DNA of 64,000 nucleotides, from contig JAJDDB010000027.1 of assembly GCA_029260575.1 (NCBI GenBank), positions 498,501-562,500 of the forward strand. The letters are read 5' to 3'. Source of the stretch: Phycisphaerales bacterium (GTDB lineage: Bacteria; Planctomycetota; Phycisphaerae; Phycisphaerales; SM1A02). Within the stretch, counting starts at the first letter, position 1. Each line of letters starts with the position of its first letter. Positions 60,262-64,000 of this stretch are shown one piece after another. Under the pieces are notes generated by a model that was given only the letters and a program-made list of their open reading frames with translations, was not told where the DNA came from and ran no database searches. Made by a program: the position numbers and the translations under genes.

Positions 60262-61218
60262 ATGTCAGGAATGCTTCGCTCTGCTTCCAGTTTGTTTGGC
60301 GATCTCGATGTTGAAGTCGAACTCGACGCGCCGATTGGCGCGATGACGTGGTATGGCATCGGCGGACGGGCTGATGCGCTGGTTCGGCCGCGCACGATTG
60401 AAGCATTGACCACGCTTGCGAGTCGATGCGCGCGATCCGGTGCATCGCTGCGCGTGCTTGGAGCTGGTGCGAATCTGCTGGTGGCGGATGAAGGCGTGGA
60501 CGGTGTCGTCGTCAAACTCGATCAGCAAACGTTTCGGGATGTCAAATACAACCCGGATGGCGCAATTGATCGCATGAAGGCGATGGCTGGGGCGGACATG
60601 TCCAAGACAGTTATGGATACTGCGCGACGCGGACTTGTGGGCCTGGCGCATATGGCAGGTATTCCCGCAACGATCGGCGGCGCAGTGCGCATGAACGCTG
60701 GCGGCGCGTTCGGAGCAATCAGTGACACGCTTGAAACTGTTACATGCATTACCCGCACGGGCGAACAGGTGACGTACCCCAAGAGTGAACTGCGGTTTGA
60801 CTATCGCAGCACGAACATTCCCGATTCGATCATCATCTCGGCGATCTTTCATCTTTCTGAGGATGATCCGATTGCTGTGCGCGATCGCGTCAAAGAGATT
60901 TTTTCGTTCAAGAAGAGTACGCAACCGTTGGCGGAACATTCGGCCGGCTGCGCGTTCAAGAATGCAATTGATCCTGTCACCGAGCAGCGCGTTTCCGCAG
61001 GCAAGCTGATTGATGAAGCCAAACTCAAGGGCACCACCATCGGCGGGGCGACAGTCAGTACGCATCACGCCAATTTCATCACGGTCAACCCCACCGCCAC
61101 TGCTGAGCACGTTCTGCGGCTGCTCGAACTTGTGCAGAAGCGTGTATATGAGTCGTCAGGCGTCCAACTGGAGCGCGAAGTCGTCCTCTGGCGGCGTGAC
61201 GAGGGTGTTTCGGCATAA
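60262..61218 (+). CDS. murB: UDP-N-acetylenolpyruvoylglucosamine reductase
   Basis: 318 residues. NADPH-dependent flavoprotein making UDP-MurNAc. FAD-binding TWYGIGGRADALVRP, LRVLGAGANLLVADEGVDGVVV, GIPATIGGAVRMNAGGAFG; substrate region RFDYRSTNI; and SAGCAFKNA. In the last motif Cys230 stands where E. coli MurB has catalytic Ser229. The C-terminal GTTIGGATVSTHHANFITVNP is intact. A TTG at 60247 overlapping murC by 4 bp is an alternative start. Confidence 0.94.
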   Translation: MSGMLRSASSLFGDLDVEVELDAPIGAMTWYGIGGRADALVRPRTIEALTTLASRCARSGASLRVLGAGANLLVADEGVDGVVVKLDQQTFRDVKYNPDGAIDRMKAMAGADMSKTVMDTARRGLVGLAHMAGIPATIGGAVRMNAGGAFGAISDTLETVTCITRTGEQVTYPKSELRFDYRSTNIPDSIIISAIFHLSEDDPIAVRDRVKEIFSFKKSTQPLAEHSAGCAFKNAIDPVTEQRVSAGKLIDEAKLKGTTIGGATVSTHHANFITVNPTATAEHVLRLLELVQKRVYESSGVQLEREVVLWRRDEGVSA

Positions 61219-61336
61219 GTTGGCTGTTTCGATGCACGTGGTCGATGAAGTCTGCACGACATAGATCATGTGTCTTGCTGTTCAGTGCAATCGGACAGCA
61301 GTTCGGAAACGCCCGCAGGTCTCAGCGGAACAGGTC

Positions 61337-62254
61337 ATGAACGAACACCTCAACATTACTGTCCTGATGGGCGGGCCGGATGCGGAACGTGCTGTGAGCC
61401 TCGACTCCGGCAGGGCGATTGCGCAAGGGCTGCGCGACTGCGGCGGTTTCAATGTCACCGAACATGTCATCGACGAGCCAACTGCGACGATTCCTGTACA
61501 AGACGTTGACGTGTTTTTCCCCGCTTTGCACGGCCCCTGGGGTGAAGGCGGACCGCTGCAGCGGATTCTCGAATTCACCGGCGTGCCGTACGTCGGCTCG
61601 GGTCCCGAAGCAAGTGCGCTGTGCATGGACAAGTGGGCAGCCAAGCAGGCATTGATCGAACTGCGCGGGTTTCGCACACCGCATGCTGCAGCGTTTATCG
61701 CAAGCGAAGTCTGCCCCATTGAGCCGCCGGTGGTTTTGAAACCCATCAATGACGGTTCCAGCGTCGATGTGTATATCTGCCGAAACGCATCTGAACTTGC
61801 TGCGGCACAGCAGACATTCCAGCCGCAGCAGGAGATACTTGCAGAACGCTACATCGACGGCAGAGAACTCACAGTCAGTGTGCTTTGTGATCGCGTTCTA
61901 CCGATCATCGAGATTATCCCCGGCGTTGCGTTTTATGACTATGACGCAAAATATGCGCGCAATGACACGCGATATGAAATTGATCCGAGTTTGCCCAAAG
62001 TGTTCGCAGATCAGTGCATAGCAATGGCGCAACTTTCCTTCGACACGCTTGGCTGCAGAGATCTGGCCCGGGTTGACTTCATGTGTGATGACACCGGCCC
62101 GTGGTTCCTCGAGGTGAACACGATTCCGGGCTTCACATCGCATTCGCTGATGCCCAAGGCTGCGGTTGCTGCGGGGATCGATTTCACCGGATTGTGTGCG
62201 AAGCTTGTGCATGCGGCACTTTCCCGAAGCCCTGCTCCCATCCGATCGGCATGA
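61337..62254 (+). CDS. ddl: D-alanine-D-alanine ligase
   Basis: 305 residues. ATP-grasp enzyme making D-Ala-D-Ala for peptidoglycan. Seen: ITVLMGGPDAERAVSLDSGRAIAQGL, ALHGPWGEGGPLQRILEFTGVPYVGSG, MDKWAAKQAL, PVVLKPINDGSSVDVYI, AERYIDGRELTVSVL, and EVNTIPGFTSHSLMPKAA with the metal-binding Asn and Glu. The start at 61337 is chosen from family length. It lies 118 bp after murB. Confidence 0.95.
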   Translation: MNEHLNITVLMGGPDAERAVSLDSGRAIAQGLRDCGGFNVTEHVIDEPTATIPVQDVDVFFPALHGPWGEGGPLQRILEFTGVPYVGSGPEASALCMDKWAAKQALIELRGFRTPHAAAFIASEVCPIEPPVVLKPINDGSSVDVYICRNASELAAAQQTFQPQQEILAERYIDGRELTVSVLCDRVLPIIEIIPGVAFYDYDAKYARNDTRYEIDPSLPKVFADQCIAMAQLSFDTLGCRDLARVDFMCDDTGPWFLEVNTIPGFTSHSLMPKAAVAAGIDFTGLCAKLVHAALSRSPAPIRSA

Positions 62255-62283
62255 TTCCTGTGGTTTGGAAGGGACCGTGGCCG

Positions 62284-63198
62284 ATGGTGAACGAACAACC
62301 AATGGCTAAACGAAAAACGAAAAAGCGCAAGAAGAACTCGGACGGTCTGTTTACGCGATTACGCTGCTGGGTCACCGCGCCGGACTGGCCGACGATACGC
62401 CGAACGGGTATTGCCACGACCTGGCTGCTCGCTGTGATTGGCGTGATCGTCGGATGGATGTTCGGCGTTCCGCAATTGGAGAGCCGCGTCGCCGCTGCGA
62501 CAATAGCCGGGGCTGAGCAGATCGTGGATGTTCGATTTGCAAATGCGCCGTCGTGGGTGCAGGGCGATCTCGAAGCGATGCTCGCACACACGGCCGGGGC
62601 GCATTTGAGCCCAAACCCGCTTGCGCATGATGAACTTGTAAACGCCCAAAACGCACTGCTGGAGACAGGTTGTTTCGAATCGATTCAACAACTGCGGCGC
62701 GTGGATGTCACGCGCGTGGAAGTACATGCAACGTTCCTGACGCCGTACGCAGTTGTGAACGGCAGCAATCACAATTGGATCATTGATCGAAACGGGCGAT
62801 TACTGCCTGCGTCATACCGGGTTTCGGATCAGAGTCACTTCATTGCGATTCGCGGTGTGCGCTACGAACCGCCGCGCGAGCCGGCTCAGCGGTGGGAAGG
62901 AACCGACATCACCGCAGCACTGCGATTGATCCGCCTGATTGAATCCCAGCGCTGGGCTGGGCAGATCGACGCTGTCGATATAACTGGGTTTATGCAGGGC
63001 AAACCGATGCGACTTCGTACGGATCGCGGCAGTGTGCTTTTGTGGCATTCTGCACCTGGCGACGAGGCGGCGGGTGAAGTGTCCGCCAATGAAAAGATTC
63101 GCCGGATTGACTTTCTGTTCGAGCAGCGCGGCCACGTCGATGGCGGCTACGACAACGAGCTTGATCTCGCAGACCCGCGCGGGGTTTTCGCTCGCTAG
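62284..63198 (+). CDS. ftsQ: FtsQ/DivIB-like division protein
   Basis: 304 residues. A basic cytoplasmic tail (KRKTKKRKKNSD), a membrane helix (TGIATTWLLAVIGVIVGWMFG), then a POTRA-like and beta region: ANAPSWVQGDLEAMLAHTAG, VDVTRVEVHATFLTPYAVVNGSNHNWIIDRNGRLLPAS (the FtsQ 'W.iDr.GrvL' pattern). FtsQ links cytoplasmic and periplasmic parts of the divisome. It follows ddl as in classic dcw clusters. AAGGGA supports 62284; an ATG at 62251 overlapping the ddl stop (ATGA) is the alternative. Confidence 0.82.
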   Translation: MVNEQPMAKRKTKKRKKNSDGLFTRLRCWVTAPDWPTIRRTGIATTWLLAVIGVIVGWMFGVPQLESRVAAATIAGAEQIVDVRFANAPSWVQGDLEAMLAHTAGAHLSPNPLAHDELVNAQNALLETGCFESIQQLRRVDVTRVEVHATFLTPYAVVNGSNHNWIIDRNGRLLPASYRVSDQSHFIAIRGVRYEPPREPAQRWEGTDITAALRLIRLIESQRWAGQIDAVDITGFMQGKPMRLRTDRGSVLLWHSAPGDEAAGEVSANEKIRRIDFLFEQRGHVDGGYDNELDLADPRGVFAR

Positions 63199-63244
63199 CG
63201 AGTTGCTTGCAGCAAGTGCTGCGGCACCGTCCTCTTGCGAGAGG
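63191..63244. repeat. Small inverted repeats after ftsQ
   Basis: CTCGCTAGCGAG (63191-63202, containing the ftsQ stop), then CTTGC-A-GCAAG, then CCTCT-TGCG-AGAGG (63231-63244). No T tract follows, so none is a typical intrinsic terminator. Confidence 0.4.
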
Positions 63245-63295
63245 TCAGATGCAATCCAATTCCATGAAGACCCGAGCGGTCCTACACTTTTCCCG

Positions 63296-63988
63296 ATGTC
63301 GACCCCAACCGCTCAGCCGCAACCACCGCAGGGCATCCCCCTACCGCGTGCGCTGATCTTTTTTGCATCGTTCTGGCTCATCGGATCGTGGATACTGGCG
63401 ATGGGGTTGCGGACACCGGTGCATCCGAATTCTGCAAGTTTTACGCCCGGCGTACGGCTGATGATGTTGTGCATCACCGTCGGCATAATGATCGGTTGGC
63501 CTTTGATGCGGCTGAGCCAGGCCAAAGCCCGTTGGCCGATTCGGCAAACCATTCTGGATGTCATCGTTTTGCTGCTGCTCGTGCAGGTCGTGATCTGGCC
63601 GCTGCGCCTTGTGACGGACTGGTCAACAATGCGCACCGCTGCCATGGCTGCGACGCTTGGATGCTGGTTGCTGTTTGTCGGCGCGATTGTTGCGGGCGCG
63701 ATCGTCACAGACCGCCCCGGCCCGCGCATGCTGGCAATGCTTGCATGCATCGCTGTCAGTTTGCTCGGCCCCGCACTCACGTTACTCGGCGTCGTCACCG
63801 GTGCGAACTGGATGTCACTGATCGAGCTCAGCCCGCTTATGGCGGTGCATACGCTCGGCCAAGGTGGCTCGATCCCGCCGCCTGATGAGCAGTGGACGCT
63901 CATCACGCTGCTCGCAGTTGGCGGCGTGTTTGTGTGGGCTGCGCTGCTTGCCGGAACGTTGTGGCGCGGCGCAACGCACACCGACTGA
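63296..63988 (+). CDS. Small polytopic membrane protein, hypothetical
   Basis: 230 residues with about six hydrophobic segments (ALIFFASFWLIGSWILAMG, LMMLCITVGIMIGWPLM, TILDVIVLLLLVQVVIWPL, and so on). A Pro/Gln-rich N-terminal tail (MSTPTAQPQPPQGIPLP) is cytoplasmic by the look of it. No family recognised. The ATG at 63296 is chosen because the hydrophobic core begins soon after; the longer frame overlaps ftsQ. It ends 12 bp from the window edge, and the next gene is out of view. Confidence 0.6.
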   Translation: MSTPTAQPQPPQGIPLPRALIFFASFWLIGSWILAMGLRTPVHPNSASFTPGVRLMMLCITVGIMIGWPLMRLSQAKARWPIRQTILDVIVLLLLVQVVIWPLRLVTDWSTMRTAAMAATLGCWLLFVGAIVAGAIVTDRPGPRMLAMLACIAVSLLGPALTLLGVVTGANWMSLIELSPLMAVHTLGQGGSIPPPDEQWTLITLLAVGGVFVWAALLAGTLWRGATHTD

Positions 63989-64000
63989 TCGCCATTTCGC

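Overview
The window is 64 kb of densely packed bacterial chromosome and is most likely from a planctomycete of the class Phycisphaerae. That placement is an inference from several protein habits seen together: a very long SecA, a PEP-CTERM-like exported protein with a PAPG-type tail, a dockerin-like VFDLL..LGxWG tail, a CPYCGYDLRG zinc ribbon, a DUF1800/DUF1501 pair, many prepilin-like proteins, Gram-negative LptF/LptG, and a flagellum with FliW and CsrA. I found no rRNA, tRNA, CRISPR array, insertion sequence or prophage. 51 coding sequences are reported, one of them cut by the left edge.

Layout. 0-4.3 kb: 5' part of uvrC (minus), then three independently terminated exported proteins (a CxxxC-repeat protein, a Cys-rich lipoprotein, a lipoprotein-anchored truncated hemoglobin) and a PEP-CTERM protein. 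4.6-8.1 kb: pyrC, then rpsB-tsf with a promoter and hairpin-rich leader. 8.1-16.8 kb: accessory metabolism and exported proteins (O-methyltransferase, dockerin-like protein, cysteine-less FmdB homologue, gamma-glutamyltransferase, sugar-phosphate isomerase-like TIM barrel, zinc-ribbon membrane protein, DUF4442, a degenerate prepilin, a polytopic protein) plus a cluster of palindromic repeats. 16.8-21 kb: secA. 21.6-27.4 kb: CopA-type ATPase, DUF1800/DUF1501 pair, HMA-domain lipoprotein. 27.4-33.7 kb: prepilin with a structured leader, the transsulfuration pair (cystathionine beta-synthase and a gamma-synthase/lyase), and an ankyrin-phosphoglucose isomerase fusion. 33.7-35.5 kb: a GT39-like membrane glycosyltransferase.

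35.7-46.1 kb is a minus-strand late flagellar cluster: flgI-flgJ-flgN-flgK-flgL-fliW-csrA-flagellin-flagellin. A near-consensus sigma-54 element precedes flgI, and a sigma-28 element precedes the last flagellin, whose long leader carries several hairpins and GGA motifs. With fliW and csrA alongside, this suggests FliW-CsrA control of flagellin translation. 46.1-53.5 kb: envelope genes (a second polytopic glycosyltransferase-like protein, a zinc-ribbon/GYF-like membrane protein, a SurA/PpiC-like lipoprotein, lptG, lptF). 53.7-57.2 kb: an operon of four type IV pilin-like or pseudopilin proteins, facing a sigma-54-dependent NtrC-type response regulator. 58.8-64 kb: a division/cell-wall remnant, murC-murB-ddl-ftsQ, then a small membrane protein.

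The observations most worth following are the ankyrin-PGI fusion, the exported Cys-repeat proteins next to a membrane-anchored truncated hemoglobin, the sigma-54/sigma-28/CsrA architecture of the flagellar cluster, the hairpin-rich leader of the 27.8 kb prepilin, and the palindromic repeats at 12.0 kb. I did not see a clearly new multi-gene defence or biosynthetic system.
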